NCBI GenBank assembly: GCA_030649945.1
Contig: JAUSFE010000118.1
Span: forward strand, 1 to 64,000
Direction: 5' to 3'
DNA length: 64,000 bases
Origin: Dehalococcoidia bacterium
GTDB lineage: Bacteria; Chloroflexota; Dehalococcoidia; SM23-28-2; RBG-16-64-32
The first letter of the stretch is position 1. Each line of letters begins with the position of its first letter. The position numbers and the translations under genes were made by a program. Below, in pieces: positions 8,552 to 16,323 of this stretch. The notes under the pieces were generated by a model. That model ran no database searches and was not told the origin of the DNA. It saw only the letters and a program-made list of their open reading frames with translations.

Positions 8552-8918
8552 CACAACAAGCGCCGCCATGTCACTCCTCCTCGTAATCAACCACCCCCCG
8601 CACGACGGCACCGACGTGGCCTGGAACGCGCTGCGCCTGGCGGCAACGGCCCTGGAGGACGGCCTGGACGTTCGCATCTTCCTCATGAACGACGGCGTGG
8701 ACCTGGCCCGGCCGGAGTCGCAACCGGCCGGCGCCGAGTTTGACCTGTCCCGGATGCTGGGCGATTTGATGGACAAGGGCGCGGTTGTAAGATTATGCCA
8801 GACCTGCCTCGAGCGCTGCGGTATCGGCCGCGGCCAGGTCATGCCGCAGGCCGAGGTGGCGGGAATGAAAGACCTTCTGGACTGGATCAAGGGCTCGGAC
8901 AAGGTCCTCACGTTCTGA
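8544..8918 (+). CDS. DsrE-family sulfur carrier-like protein
   Basis: 124 residues from a GTG at 8544 that overlaps the end of arsR. The DsrE/DsrF-like alpha/beta fold is indicated by the N-terminal strand LLLVINHPPHDGTDVAWNAL and by RIFLMNDGVDL. The cysteine cluster CQTCLERCG near residue 85-92 sits where DsrE-type proteins carry the persulfide-bearing Cys. Family members move sulfane sulfur between proteins in the cytoplasm. Its place between an ArsR repressor and an SQR flavoprotein suggests it receives or buffers sulfur made by sulfide oxidation. Confidence 0.85.
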   Translation: MADTTSAAMSLLLVINHPPHDGTDVAWNALRLAATALEDGLDVRIFLMNDGVDLARPESQPAGAEFDLSRMLGDLMDKGAVVRLCQTCLERCGIGRGQVMPQAEVAGMKDLLDWIKGSDKVLTF

Positions 8919-8936
8919 GCCGGACAAGGAGACGCG

Positions 8937-10088
8937 ATGGCCGCCAAAACCGTTCTCATCCTGGGCGCCGGCACCGGCGGGCTCGTCATCGCCAACCGGC
9001 TGCGGCGCCTCCTGGGCAAGGAGCACCGCGTCGTCCTCGTGAACCGCTCCCCCGTCTACACCTTCGCGCCCTCCTTCACCTGGGTGATGATGGGCACGCG
9101 CGACGGCCGCCGCATCTCGCGCGACCTGCGCACCCTCGGCAAGAAGGGCATCGAGTTCGTGACGGCGGAGGTGCGCGGCCTCGACACCGCCAACAAGCGG
9201 GTGCGGCTGGACGACCGCGAGGAGGCCTACGACTACCTCGTGATCGCCCTCGGCGCCCAGTACTCGTCCGAGGAGGTGCCCGGCCTGAGCCAGTGCTGGA
9301 CCTTCTACCATCTCGAGGGCGCGGAGGGCCTGCACGAGCGCATCCCGCAGTTCCGTTCCGGCCGCATCGCCGTCGTCGCCACCGCGCTCCCCTACAAGTG
9401 CCCGCCAGCTCCCTACGAGGGGGCCCTGATGCTCGACGACTACTACCGCCGCAAGAAGCTGCGGGACGACGTCGATATCCACGTCTACACGCCGGAGCCG
9501 TTCCCCCTGCGCGCCGCGGGCGAGCACGTGGGCCAGGCCGTCCTGGAGCTGCTGGCCGGGCGCGGCATCGGCTTCACCGCCGGCGCCAAGCTGGCCTCCG
9601 TGGACCACAAGGCCCGCAAGATCGCCTTCGCGGACGGCACGGACGCCCCCGCGGACCTCGTCATCGCCACGCCCGTCCACCGCCTGCCGGACGCCCTCCG
9701 GGACAGCGGTCTGGCGGGTGAGAGCGGCTGGGTCACTGTGGACCGCGAGACGCTGGCCACCGCCGCCGAAGACGTCTACGCCATCGGCGACGTCACCGCC
9801 ATCCCCATCGCCGGCGGCCTGGCGCTGCCCAAGGCCGGCGTCTTCGCCCACGGCCAGGCCGAGGTCGCGGCCCGCAACATCGCCGCGCGGATCAACGGCA
9901 GCGACCCCATCTGGGCCTTCGGCGGCCACGGCTCCTGCTTCCTGGAGATCGGCGGCGGCAAGGCCTCCTACGTCAGCGGCCGCTTCTTCGCGGAGCCGGC
10001 CCCGCACACGACCATGCGCGGGCCCAGCCGCTACTGGCACTGGGCCAAGGCCGGCTTCGAGCGCATGTGGCTCTGGCGCTGGTTCTGA
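8937..10088 (+). CDS. sqr: Sulfide:quinone oxidoreductase
   Basis: A 383-residue FAD protein of the pyridine nucleotide-disulfide oxidoreductase fold: GAGTGGLVIANRLRR at the N-terminus binds FAD, and VYAIGDVTAIP is the second flavin motif. Three cysteines, Cys120, Cys155 (YKCPPAPYE) and Cys334 (GSCFLEIG), match the spacing of the three catalytic cysteines of known SQRs (128/160/356 in Acidithiobacillus). The C-terminus (WHWAKAGFERMWLWRWF) is amphipathic, as expected for membrane attachment. It oxidises sulfide to polysulfide and reduces quinone. AAGGAG lies seven bases before ATG 8937. It is the last gene of the arsR-dsrE-sqr operon. Confidence 0.9.
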   Translation: MAAKTVLILGAGTGGLVIANRLRRLLGKEHRVVLVNRSPVYTFAPSFTWVMMGTRDGRRISRDLRTLGKKGIEFVTAEVRGLDTANKRVRLDDREEAYDYLVIALGAQYSSEEVPGLSQCWTFYHLEGAEGLHERIPQFRSGRIAVVATALPYKCPPAPYEGALMLDDYYRRKKLRDDVDIHVYTPEPFPLRAAGEHVGQAVLELLAGRGIGFTAGAKLASVDHKARKIAFADGTDAPADLVIATPVHRLPDALRDSGLAGESGWVTVDRETLATAAEDVYAIGDVTAIPIAGGLALPKAGVFAHGQAEVAARNIAARINGSDPIWAFGGHGSCFLEIGGGKASYVSGRFFAEPAPHTTMRGPSRYWHWAKAGFERMWLWRWF

Positions 10089-10115
10089 GGGCGACGCGCG
10101 CCTGGCGAGCGCCCG

Positions 10116-10310
10116 TCAGCGGAGCGTCGACCGGAGGGCGGTCAAGGCTTCGTCGATTTCTCGGCCCTTCTGCTCAATGATATCGAGTAGCTCCTGCGGC
10201 GTCCGCGTGTCAAGGATAGCGCCTGCGGGGCGGGGGTTGGAGGGGGAGATGGCGCTGGGGATGCCGTCAACATTCCCACGCGCGATGATTGAGCTTAGCC
10301 AAGAGACGAA
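10116..10310 (-). pseudogene. Remnant C-terminus of an unidentified protein
   Basis: On the minus strand a 64-codon open stretch ends at a TGA (10118-10116) and is closed upstream by another in-frame TGA. It has no ATG, GTG or TTG near its 5' side. The translation reads like a real protein end: an extended part, then a charged helix (TPQELLDIIEQKGREIDEAL). Such helical tails end many DNA methyltransferases and type I subunits, but I cannot name the family. It may be a leftover of an older restriction gene at the edge of the R-M island. Confidence 0.35.
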
Positions 10311-10416
10311 TCACAATAAGGGCAGGCGCCCATGCGTATCATCGTTACGTCATATGAGTGGAGTGACAGTTGAAACTTGTAGCCGCAGCGGTAGCCAAGG
10401 GTATGATGAGGCCTGC

Positions 10417-11538
10417 ATGAACGCTGCGCTTGCACACGAGGTTGATTGGGACTTTACGGAAGCCCCGGCAGACCCGCTGCACAATATTCATCCATATCCC
10501 ACGCGGTTTATCCCCCAGATTCCGCGGGAGCTCATAAGGATATTCCACCCGGGTGATGACTCCGCAGTACTGGATCCGTTCTGTGGCTCCGGTACCACCC
10601 TTGTCGAAGCAGTTTCTGCCGGCTTGCCGGCGGTCGGCGTGGACCTGAGCCCGCTCGCTATCCTCATCTCTCGCGTGAAGACCACGCCCCTTAAGGAACC
10701 GATCTCCCCAATCGCGCGGGGGGTCATAAGTGATGCAAAACGCCACCCGACCCCCATCCCGGCGATCCCGAGACTTGACCACTGGTTTCGAGTGGATGTG
10801 CAAGACACTCTGGCGCGTTTGCGCGCACAAATTGAGCAGGTTGCCGATCAGTCTCACCGAGACGCTCTCAATCTTGCGTTTTCGAGCATAATCGTGCGCG
10901 TCTCGAACCAGGAGAGCGACACGCGATACGCCGCGGTAACCAAGGAGATGCGCCCTGATCAAGTCTACAATGCGTTCTACCGAGCGACCGAGAACATCCA
11001 GAGGGCCATCTTTGCGCGATACAACACGCTTTTCGCGACCCGGCCGATTTGCCAGCTGATTCACAAGGACACACTAAGCACCTCGCCCACGGATATCGAC
11101 CTCAAGGTCGGGCTTGTGGTCACCTCGCCGCCATACCCCAACGCCTACGAGAACTGGCTCTATCACAAGTACCGTATGTACTGGCTGGGCATGGATCCGC
11201 TCATCGTGCGGAAGGGCGAGATCGGGGCACGACCGCACTTCTTTAGGAAGATCCGACCCCACACGGCCGAGCATTTTCAGGAGCAGATGGCGCGTTGTCT
11301 CCAATTGGTTTCTGGAGTGCTTCAGCCAGGCGGGGTTGCCTGTTTCGTCGTTGGACGTTCGGTCATTCGGGGGCAGGTTGTAGACAATGCCGAACTGGTG
11401 TCCCAAGCAGCAGTGAGACACGGATTCCGCCAACTCGCCTTGCTCGGCAGATCCATCAAGAAGACTCGGAAGGCATTCAATCCCTCGATAGGGAAGATAC
11501 ATGAAGAATCGATCGTCGTGCTTAGGCTTGAGCGATGA
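10417..11538 (+). CDS. DNA methyltransferase 1 (N4-C/N6-A class, TSPPY type)
   Basis: 373 residues. The SAM-binding motif I DPFCGSGTT is at residues 53-61 and catalytic motif IV TSPPY is at 236-240, so motif I precedes motif IV (not the beta order). The N-terminus HPYPTRFIPQIPREL is typical of the MTases in systems with asymmetric sites. TSPPY favours N4-cytosine methylation but does not prove it. ATG 10417 follows TATGAT (10402-10407) and GAGG; an alternative ATG lies at 10354. It overlaps the second MTase by four bases (ATGA). Lower G+C than the flanks. It protects the host from the endonuclease encoded convergently downstream. Confidence 0.85.
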   Translation: MNAALAHEVDWDFTEAPADPLHNIHPYPTRFIPQIPRELIRIFHPGDDSAVLDPFCGSGTTLVEAVSAGLPAVGVDLSPLAILISRVKTTPLKEPISPIARGVISDAKRHPTPIPAIPRLDHWFRVDVQDTLARLRAQIEQVADQSHRDALNLAFSSIIVRVSNQESDTRYAAVTKEMRPDQVYNAFYRATENIQRAIFARYNTLFATRPICQLIHKDTLSTSPTDIDLKVGLVVTSPPYPNAYENWLYHKYRMYWLGMDPLIVRKGEIGARPHFFRKIRPHTAEHFQEQMARCLQLVSGVLQPGGVACFVVGRSVIRGQVVDNAELVSQAAVRHGFRQLALLGRSIKKTRKAFNPSIGKIHEESIVVLRLER

Positions 11539-13178
11539 GCGCCTTAGAGCTCCTTTGGAACGAGTACCGGTACTTCCCATACGAAGAACACTTGGCTCGC
11601 GACGAAGCCGCCAGGCTCTTTGGAGCGAAACTCGTCAAGTCCAATGGCCACGTCGCCGTCGACCTATCGGGGGATACTGAAACCGACCCGTTAAGCGCGG
11701 CGCGCAGACTAACCTACTTCGCCGAAGTGAGGCTGCCGGACGGCTCGGTCGTGATTCCGGATCAAACACGGCTCGAACGCGGGGCGTTTAATAGCGTTAA
11801 GGGACGCAGCTCGATACCGAGCCGTCAGATCACGCGCTACTCTGCGCACGGCCTGCACGAGTATAGGGGCAAGTTCAATCCGCAAGTAGTTCGCGCCATC
11901 GGTAACCTGTGTCTACTGGGCGATGGCGCCTGGGTGATAGATCCGTTTTGCGGAAGCGGAACCACGCTGCTCGAGTCGAGTCACATCGGGTGGAATGCCA
12001 TCGGGCTGGACCGCAATCCACTAGCCGTCGTAATCGCCAACGCCAAGATTACAGCCGCGCGATTACCTGCCGGCCTACTTCGTGAAGAGGCTAGGCGGCT
12101 TTCGGACCGCTTGCAGACCGTTGCCGACGGGCTCGACTGCTCCCGACCTTTCAGCGACGACAGCGCCGATCGGATCGGAGGTGATGCCCAAGGTCACTTA
12201 TTCAATCGCGAGTACTTGAACTCGTGGTTCTCGAAGTCAGTACTTGCGCAGCTAAGCTTGATCCTTCGGGAACTTCAGCAGGTGTCATCGACGGATCTGC
12301 GTCTGGTATTTAAGGTAGTACTGAGCGACATATTGCGCCGGGTGTCACTACAGGATACGGCTGATCTTCGCGTCAGGCGTGCAAAGAGCCCACCAGGGAA
12401 CCATCCGGCGATACTCACGTTCTGCAGAGAGCTTCTAACGAAGGCCGAACTGATTGAGTCTGCGAAGGAAGTAGCGCCGGCCGGTGGCCTCCAAGAAGCG
12501 CACGTGGCTGATGCACGAGACGAATTGACGTGGATACGGCGGAGGCATGGCATCCGCGGAGTGGATGCAGTCATTACGAGCCCACCGTACGCCACTGCGC
12601 TGCCTTACATAGATACTCAGCGACTAAGCCTGGCACTCTTTGGGCTTACCCTAGCATCAAGTTTGAGCAGGCTGCAGGAAAGCCTAATCGGCACCCGTGA
12701 ACTTAGAAAGACCCGTCAGAGGTCGTTGGAGTCCAGCTTGCGCGCCAATGGGGGTTCGCTGCCAAGGCACGCGCTTGAGTTCTGTCAATCTTTAGGAGAA
12801 GTGGCATTCCAGGAGAGTGACGGTTTTAGGCGGCGTAACACACCAGCGCTTGTCTACCAGTACCTGACGGACATGAGCCGGGCTCTAAGGAACCTCTTCG
12901 ATATCGTGCGTCCGAATGGTCATATGGCGATGGTCGTCGGACGCAACAAAGCAGAACTCGGAGGACGGTCGATCGTCATTGACACGCCGGCACTTCTCGC
13001 AGAGATCGCGCAGTCACATGGCTGGCTTGCCGAAGAGGAGCGCGAACTGGATACGTACGCTCGCTTCGACCTTCACAGAGAGAACTCTATCAAAACTGAG
13101 AGCCTTCTAATCTTCAAGAAGCCGGGGCAACGCTCTACGGCCCGTAACCGAACTGGTGGCGTGGACGCGAGACCGTAA
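11535..13178 (+). CDS. DNA methyltransferase 2 (N4-C/N6-A class, TSPPY type)
   Basis: 547 residues. It carries its own DPFCGSGTT at 136-144 and TSPPY at 348-352, so it is a complete second enzyme and not a split half of the first. A ~110-residue N-terminal extension and an insertion between motifs I and IV could hold target-recognition functions. The phrase HGLHEYRGKFNPQVVRA before motif I is the counterpart of HPYPTRFIPQIPREL in MTase 1. ATG overlaps the stop of MTase 1 (ATGA). Its last 44 bases overlap the 3' end of the convergent endonuclease gene. Two MTases for one endonuclease fit an asymmetric site needing different methylation on each strand. Confidence 0.85.
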   Translation: MSALELLWNEYRYFPYEEHLARDEAARLFGAKLVKSNGHVAVDLSGDTETDPLSAARRLTYFAEVRLPDGSVVIPDQTRLERGAFNSVKGRSSIPSRQITRYSAHGLHEYRGKFNPQVVRAIGNLCLLGDGAWVIDPFCGSGTTLLESSHIGWNAIGLDRNPLAVVIANAKITAARLPAGLLREEARRLSDRLQTVADGLDCSRPFSDDSADRIGGDAQGHLFNREYLNSWFSKSVLAQLSLILRELQQVSSTDLRLVFKVVLSDILRRVSLQDTADLRVRRAKSPPGNHPAILTFCRELLTKAELIESAKEVAPAGGLQEAHVADARDELTWIRRRHGIRGVDAVITSPPYATALPYIDTQRLSLALFGLTLASSLSRLQESLIGTRELRKTRQRSLESSLRANGGSLPRHALEFCQSLGEVAFQESDGFRRRNTPALVYQYLTDMSRALRNLFDIVRPNGHMAMVVGRNKAELGGRSIVIDTPALLAEIAQSHGWLAEEERELDTYARFDLHRENSIKTESLLIFKKPGQRSTARNRTGGVDARP

Positions 13179-14445
13179 GGTGCGTCCGGTAATCGGCATA
13201 ACCAGCATCAGTTTTGGTCAGCAGGCGAATCGTGAAGTCATATGTCGCATCGGGCGGCTCTCTTTCAACGATGACAAGCGATTCGGTATCGAAACCTGGC
13301 GGAACAACGGACCGAACCGTTGAGATCGGCCCGATCCTCAGACGGTGCTCAGCGGCATGTCCCTCGCGTTCTGGTCGATACCAGAGCATAACAGTGACGT
13401 GAGCGCCGTTGGGACCCGTTTGAGAGGACAACAGGCGACCGCTGGCCTCCCATTCATCTCTCGGGAGAATCCGAGTAACAGTCCGGTAGCTGGTCGGCCA
13501 ACCCCAGAATGACGGATACCGGTCTCTGGCCGTTTCTCCGAGGTCAGGCTCAAAAGTACCCACCTGTCGACCATGAAGCTTGTCGATGTCGTTCGGGGTG
13601 AGCGTACGCACGAAGAACCGATCTGCGAGAGGTGCTACGTCAGATGGATCCACCTCTTCTGCCGGTGCCTCCGACGGTTGTTCATCTGTGGCCAGAGGGA
13701 ACGGGATCTCTATCAGAACGCGGGGAGGGCGTGGGCCACGCGGAGGCGGGCTTGTGGGCAGATCCCTTAGGGGTGCTTCCCGCTTGGTCTCGCGTCGCCG
13801 CTGCCAGCGGAGCGCGTTCTCGGTGCTTAGATACCCAGCTCGGTACAAGCGCTCAATATCGCCGATCTCGTGTATCGGGTGATAGAATTCGCTGCCTATT
13901 AACCGATCCCAGGCGTCATCGAATTGCCGCAGAGCGGCGCGGTCGCCCTTGGACGACCTGGGATGCAGTGTGGCGACTAGCGACGCTTCGAAGTTGGTGA
14001 GAAGTCCGCCTCTCGTAAGGTTCGAGGAACCTACAAACAGAGTTGCGCGAGATGGTGGTCTGCCACCGTTGTCGACACAGTACGCCTTGGGGTGAAAAGT
14101 CTGGCTGCGATGCTTGAAGAAGACACCAAGTTCGCCACAGGTCTCATGGAGATGCAGGAGGGCTTCTACCGTCGTCCCCCGCTCGTTGATGCCGACTATA
14201 GCGGAAACGGACAGTCGCTGGCGGGCAACGGTTGACAACCAAGCGGCACCTTCGAGTCGGGCCCAGGCCACCGCTAGTCGTAGACGACCACCTCTGTACT
14301 CGCCTGCCAAACGGCTGAGAACATCCAGGATCGGGATGTCGGGTCCGACGGCTAGCTCTCGTAACGGCATTGGTGTTGGGAATTGTACGGCTAGTACGCG
14401 CCCCCGCCAAGCCATCGGGGGGCATGAGGCCATACGCATGGCCAT
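13135..14445 (-). CDS. PLD-fold restriction endonuclease, BfiI/NgoFVII type
   Basis: About 436 residues from ATG 14445. The N-terminal half is a phospholipase-D nuclease: FHPKAY at residues 117-122 supplies the His-Lys pair, and GSSNLTRGGL follows ~20 residues later. A single HKD-type motif implies dimeric action, as in metal-independent BfiI. The C-terminal ~190 residues (from FVRTLTPNDIDKLHG through SFWGWP) match the DNA-binding region of the NgoFVII family (B3-like in BfiI). The frame stays open upstream to 14565, but that part is a copy of an intergenic repeat, so ATG 14445 or 14370 is preferred. It is convergent with two MTases. It would cleave unmethylated DNA at the site those enzymes protect. 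Confidence 0.8.
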   Translation of the reverse strand: MAMRMASCPPMAWRGRVLAVQFPTPMPLRELAVGPDIPILDVLSRLAGEYRGGRLRLAVAWARLEGAAWLSTVARQRLSVSAIVGINERGTTVEALLHLHETCGELGVFFKHRSQTFHPKAYCVDNGGRPPSRATLFVGSSNLTRGGLLTNFEASLVATLHPRSSKGDRAALRQFDDAWDRLIGSEFYHPIHEIGDIERLYRAGYLSTENALRWQRRRETKREAPLRDLPTSPPPRGPRPPRVLIEIPFPLATDEQPSEAPAEEVDPSDVAPLADRFFVRTLTPNDIDKLHGRQVGTFEPDLGETARDRYPSFWGWPTSYRTVTRILPRDEWEASGRLLSSQTGPNGAHVTVMLWYRPEREGHAAEHRLRIGPISTVRSVVPPGFDTESLVIVEREPPDATYDFTIRLLTKTDAGYADYRTHLTVSRPRHQFGYGP

Positions 14446-14447
14446 TC

Positions 14448-14503
14448 CGGAATTCCTCAGTACTCCCGCAAAAACCCATTTCTGCCAATCGAAATCAGCC
14501 TGA
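14448..14503 (+). repeat. Intergenic repeat copy A (partial)
   Basis: This stretch matches the middle of two longer copies at 14715-14801 and 17292-17376 through the core ACCCATTTCTGCCAA and the flanking AATTCCTC. It lies at the 5' end of the endonuclease gene on the opposite strand and would add spurious codons if translation started further upstream. Confidence 0.7.
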
Positions 14504-14539
14504 TCCTGCGCGCCGTCGCAGGGTGTTGGGGTGGGTGGG

Positions 14540-14557
14540 GTTGTCCACGTTGACAAC
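14540..14557. promoter_or_regulatory. Perfect dyad GTTGTC-N6-GACAAC upstream of the endonuclease gene
   Basis: Six-base perfect arms with a six-base spacer overlap a TTGACA (14550-14555) on the plus strand. A second dyad, CAACT-N6-AGTTG (14554-14569), overlaps it. The site is ~95 bases upstream of the endonuclease start on the minus strand, so it may be an operator for that gene. No controller protein gene is visible in the system. Confidence 0.45.
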
Positions 14558-14594
14558 TGCTTCAAGTTGCATCATCGTATTGGTGTACCACCTC

Positions 14595-14649
14595 ATGGCC
14601 GGGAAACCCGCCATGAGCCAACGAGGAGCCGCAAGGCTCCTTGTTCTTT
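14595..14649 (+). terminator. Two hairpins ending in a GCAA-tetraloop terminator
   Basis: ATGGCCGGG-AAA-CCCGCCAT (14595-14614, one bulged C) is followed by AGGAGCC-GCAA-GGCTCCT (14624-14641) and TGTTCTTT. Together with the TTGACA at 14550 this could be a ~70-base stand-alone RNA; the -10 is weak, so a terminator is the safer call. Confidence 0.5.
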
Positions 14650-14683
14650 ATCTGCGTCACCATCATGTTGAAGCTCGGCGTGC

Positions 14684-14727
14684 CCATCTGTGCCCATCTG
14701 TGCCCATCTGTGCTCATCTGTGGCTAA
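14684..14727 (+). repeat. Short tandem repeat, 10-base unit CTGTGCCCAT
   Basis: About four copies of CTGTGCCCAT/CTGTGCTCAT run into CTGTGGCTAAA, the start of intergenic repeat copy B. Confidence 0.7.
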
Positions 14728-14801
14728 ACACGTTCCCTGATTCTAGAATTCCTCCGTCCTCCCACGAAACCCCATTTCTGCCAAACAAACTCCGCGCTCC
14801 C
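14715..14801 (+). repeat. Intergenic repeat copy B (full, 87 bases)
   Basis: It runs from CATCTGTGGCTAAAC to GCGCTCCC, with TTCTAGAAT and CCCATTTCTGCCAAAC inside, matching copy C at 17292-17376 over its full length at roughly 80% identity by eye. It lies ~93 bases before the start of the oxidoreductase gene at 14894. Confidence 0.75.
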
Positions 14802-14893
14802 GCCGGCCCCATGGTCCGCCTCCGCGCGCCCCTTGACGCGGCTGCCACGTGGTGGCATTGTGGGCTCAATTCGCCCAGAGAGGAGTCGCCACT

Positions 14894-16264
14894 GTGGGAA
14901 ACCCAACGGTTGAAATGTTGCGAGAGCGTGCTCGGGGCCAGGTGATAACGGCAAGTGACGCGGAGTACGAAGAGGCGCGCAAGGTCTACAACGGGATGAT
15001 CGACCGGCGCCCATCGGTCATCGTGAGGGCCGTCGACGTCGGCGACGTGATGGCGGGCATCGACTACGCCCGCGAGAACGGACTCGATCTATCGGTGCGA
15101 GGTGGTTCGCACAGCGTGCCCGGCTTCGGCACCTGCGACGGCGGCATCGTGATCGACCTGGCTGGGATGAACGGTGTTCGCGTCGATCCCCACCAAAGGA
15201 CGGCGCGGGCCGAAGGCGGTTGCACGTGGGGCGGCTTCAACCACGCCACGTACGCCTTCGGACTGGCGACAACGGGCGGGATCATCGGGAGCACCGGGAT
15301 CGCCGGCCTCACACTAGGCGGCGGGATCGGCTACCTGTCGCGGGGCTTTGGTCTCTCGCTCGACAACCTGCTGTCTGCGGACGTCGTCACAGCCGACGGG
15401 CGATTCCTCGTCGCGAACGCGAAGGAGAACGAGGACCTGTTCTGGGCGCTGCGGGGTGGCGGCGGCAACTTCGGCGTTGTGACATCGTTCGAGTACCAGT
15501 TGCACCCGGTCAAGGATGTCGTCGCCGGCATCTTCTTCTATCCGGTCGACAAGGTGCGCGACGTGTTCAGATTCTACCGGGACTACGTGGCGACGGCGCC
15601 GGAGGAGATGGGCCTCTTCCCGGCGTTTCAGATAGCGCCGCCGCTGCCGTTCATCCCGGAGAAGGAGCACGGCAAGACGTTCTGCGCGATCGTGGCCTGC
15701 TGGGCCGGCGCGCTCAAGGACGGCGAGAACCAGATGGCGGCGTTCCGCAAGCCCGCGGCGACCGTGGCCGAGATGGTTGCACCGATGCCCTACTATGCGA
15801 TGAACAGCTTGTTCGACCCGCTTTACCCGCCGGGCCTGCAGCACTACTGGAAGGCCTCCTTCGCGACGGAACTGACGGACGGTGCGATTGCGGCACACGA
15901 GGAGTTCGGGCCGAAGGTGCCGGCCGTCAGTTCGACGATGCACATCTATCCGATCAACGGCGCCTGCAACCGTGTCCCCTCGGATGCAACGGCGTTCGCC
16001 TACCGCGACGCCAGGTTCGCGACAGTGATCGCCGGCATGTGGCCAGAGCCCGCCGACAACGAGAAGAACATCAAGTGGGTGAAGGACTACTATAAGGCGC
16101 TCGAGCCCCACTCCCTGGCCGGCGGATACGTCAACTTCATGGCCGGTGACGACCAGGGCCGCATCAGGGATAACTACAAGGACAACTACAGCCGGCTGGT
16201 GTCCATCAAGAAGAAGTACGACCCCGGCAACTTATTCCACCTGAACCAGAACATCAAGCCATAA
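14894..16264 (+). CDS. Berberine-bridge-type FAD-linked oxidoreductase
   Basis: 456 residues. The N-terminal PCMH FAD domain has RGGSHSVPGFGTCDGG, whose His is the usual covalent FAD site, and GGCTWGGFNHATYAFGL, whose Cys can give bicovalent attachment. The C-terminal BBE domain ends KKYDPGNLFHLNQNI. No signal peptide is seen. Family members oxidise alcohols, sugars or alkaloid-like substrates with oxygen; the substrate here is unknown. I chose GTG 14894 because AGAGGAG lies eight bases upstream; the open frame continues upstream to 14849 without such support. It stands alone between a repeat and a convergent cyclase gene. Confidence 0.9.
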   Translation: MGNPTVEMLRERARGQVITASDAEYEEARKVYNGMIDRRPSVIVRAVDVGDVMAGIDYARENGLDLSVRGGSHSVPGFGTCDGGIVIDLAGMNGVRVDPHQRTARAEGGCTWGGFNHATYAFGLATTGGIIGSTGIAGLTLGGGIGYLSRGFGLSLDNLLSADVVTADGRFLVANAKENEDLFWALRGGGGNFGVVTSFEYQLHPVKDVVAGIFFYPVDKVRDVFRFYRDYVATAPEEMGLFPAFQIAPPLPFIPEKEHGKTFCAIVACWAGALKDGENQMAAFRKPAATVAEMVAPMPYYAMNSLFDPLYPPGLQHYWKASFATELTDGAIAAHEEFGPKVPAVSSTMHIYPINGACNRVPSDATAFAYRDARFATVIAGMWPEPADNEKNIKWVKDYYKALEPHSLAGGYVNFMAGDDQGRIRDNYKDNYSRLVSIKKKYDPGNLFHLNQNIKP

Positions 16265-16293
16265 CAGCTCGCATCTCAATCGCCCGGTCAGGA

Positions 16294-16310
16294 CATCTGC
16301 GCGGCAGATG
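16294..16310. terminator. Hairpin between convergent oxidoreductase and cyclase genes
   Basis: CATCTGC-GCG-GCAGATG is a perfect seven-base stem in the 59-base gap between two convergent genes. No T tract follows on either side, so function as a terminator is tentative. Confidence 0.4.
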
Positions 16311-16323
16311 CGCGTCTGCCCCG

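Noticed and set aside
9718..10416. Long open frame upstream of DNA methyltransferase 1, in frame with it
   Set aside because: It runs antisense-like through the sqr 3' end in another frame, is Ser/Arg/Pro-rich, and lacks a ribosome site; the MTase begins at 10417 (or 10354).
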